This document shows positions 7,915 through 8,486 of a stretch of 8,486 bases of DNA, in pieces. The translations under genes and the position numbers were made by a program. This DNA is from Oscillospiraceae bacterium (lineage in GTDB: Bacteria; Bacillota; Clostridia; Oscillospirales; Acutalibacteraceae), in the NCBI GenBank assembly GCA_003520555.1, contig DOUO01000056.1, forward strand, positions 306 through 8,791, read 5' to 3'. Position 1 is the first letter of the stretch, and every line of letters begins with the position of its first letter. Under the pieces are notes generated by a model. That model was given only the letters and a program-made list of their open reading frames with translations. It had not been told where the DNA came from and did not search any database.

Positions 7915-8486
7915 ATGGGTGTATATGAAGAACTCACCGCAAGAGGACTTATCGCGCAGGTTACTGACGAAAAGGAAATCAGGGAGCTTGTAAACAGCGG
8001 AAAAGCCGTGTTTTACATCGGCTTTGACCCCACAGCCGACAGCCTTCATGTAGGTCACTTTATGGCTCTTTGCCTTATGAAGCGCCTTCAAATGGCAGGC
8101 AACAAACCCATCGCGCTTCTGGGCGGCGGTACGGGCATGATCGGCGACCCTTCCGGCAGAACCGACATGCGCCAGGTGCTTACAAAGGAGACAATTCAGC
8201 ATAACGTTAACTGCTTTAAGGAGCAGATGAGCAAGTTTATTGACTTCTCAGACGGCAAAGCGCTTATGGTTGACAACGCCGAATGGCTTTTGAACCTCAA
8301 CTATGTTGACCTTCTCCGTGAAGTCGGCGCGTGCTTCAGCGTTAACCGCATGCTTTCGGCAGAATGTTACAAGCAGCGCTGGGAAAAGGGACTTTCATTC
8401 CTTGAATTTAACTATATGATTATGCAGTCCTACGACTTCTACGCCCTTTATCAGCGCTACGGCTGCAATATGCAGTTCGGCGGCGA
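7915..8486 (+). CDS. tyrS: Tyrosyl-tRNA synthetase, 3' end missing
   Basis: This gene encodes the class I enzyme that charges tRNA-Tyr with tyrosine in the cytoplasm. The first 190 codons are present and the reading frame runs off the right edge. Visible catalytic-domain elements are [15 protein letters not shown] at 34-48, in which HVGH (45-48) is the HIGH-class signature, [12 protein letters not shown] at 71-82 (Asp78 matches a known substrate contact), and [11 protein letters not shown] at 165-175 (Tyr167, Gln171 and Asp174 are the tyrosine-pocket residues). The last residues, MQFGG, begin the conserved segment that continues outside the window. The KMSKS loop and the tRNA-binding C-terminal domain are not visible. 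ATG at 7915 has AAGGATGG (7898-7905) upstream and gives the usual start [15 protein letters not shown]. It has its own strong promoter and a short structured leader. Confidence 0.97.
   Translation, partial: MGVYEELTARGLIAQVTDEKEIRELVNSGKAVFYIGFDPTADSLHVGHFMALCLMKRLQMAGNKPIALLGGGTGMIGDPSGRTDMRQVLTKETIQHNVNCFKEQMSKFIDFSDGKALMVDNAEWLLNLNYVDLLREVGACFSVNRMLSAECYKQRWEKGLSFLEFNYMIMQSYDFYALYQRYGCNMQFGG

Noticed and set aside
7886..7993. A 35-codon frame from ATG 7886 overlapping the tyrS start in another frame, a possible leader peptide.
   Set aside because: No ribosome site precedes it (the leader hairpin ends 2 bases before it), and most of it overlaps tyrS codons.
1..8486. CRISPR arrays, tRNA or rRNA genes, insertion sequences, toxin-antitoxin or phage-defence genes.
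   Set aside because: I saw no spaced direct repeats, tRNA-like folds, transposase motifs or terminal inverted repeats. All long frames are explained by housekeeping families.

Overview
The window looks like ordinary chromosomal DNA from a Gram-positive, Clostridia-like bacterium (Bacillota). I infer this from purine-rich Shine-Dalgarno sites, canonical sigma-A type promoters with very AT-rich spacers, a TepA (ClpP-like) gene close to a SpoIIIE/FtsK-type translocase gene, and the style of the proteins. Moderate GC in the genes and AT-rich gaps would suit an Oscillospiraceae/Ruminococcus-like genome, but I cannot fix the genus by eye.

Layout. Positions 1-982 (minus strand) hold most of a DUF21/CBS-domain membrane protein of the HlyC/CorC family, cut by the left edge. 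Positions 983-1183 are a divergent promoter region with one plausible promoter on each strand. Four plus-strand genes follow: a TepA-type ClpP-like serine peptidase (1184-1933), undecaprenyl-diphosphatase UppP/BacA (2030-2989), a SpoIIIE/FtsK DNA translocase (3066-5846) and a YgiQ-type radical SAM protein (5924-7780). Their gaps are short (about 75-96 bases). I see no convincing intrinsic terminator or internal promoter between them, so they may form one transcription unit. After a 134-base gap with a near-consensus promoter comes tyrS, cut by the right edge at codon 190. No gene-free stretch exceeds about 200 bases.

Function. UppP recycles the lipid carrier for wall synthesis, FtsK/SpoIIIE clears DNA from the division septum, and the HlyC/CorC protein sits in the membrane. 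The core of the window is therefore envelope and division housekeeping, with a translation gene at the end. TepA and YgiQ are the least understood members.

No mobile element, CRISPR array, tRNA, rRNA or phage gene was seen, and no new multi-gene system is evident. The most notable unexplained signals are RNA-type stem-loops in the gaps: a 23-bp, G-U-rich hairpin before uppP, two tandem hairpins before ftsK, a GC-rich bulged hairpin before ygiQ (which also lacks a visible ribosome binding site), and a hairpin at the predicted 5' end of the tyrS transcript.
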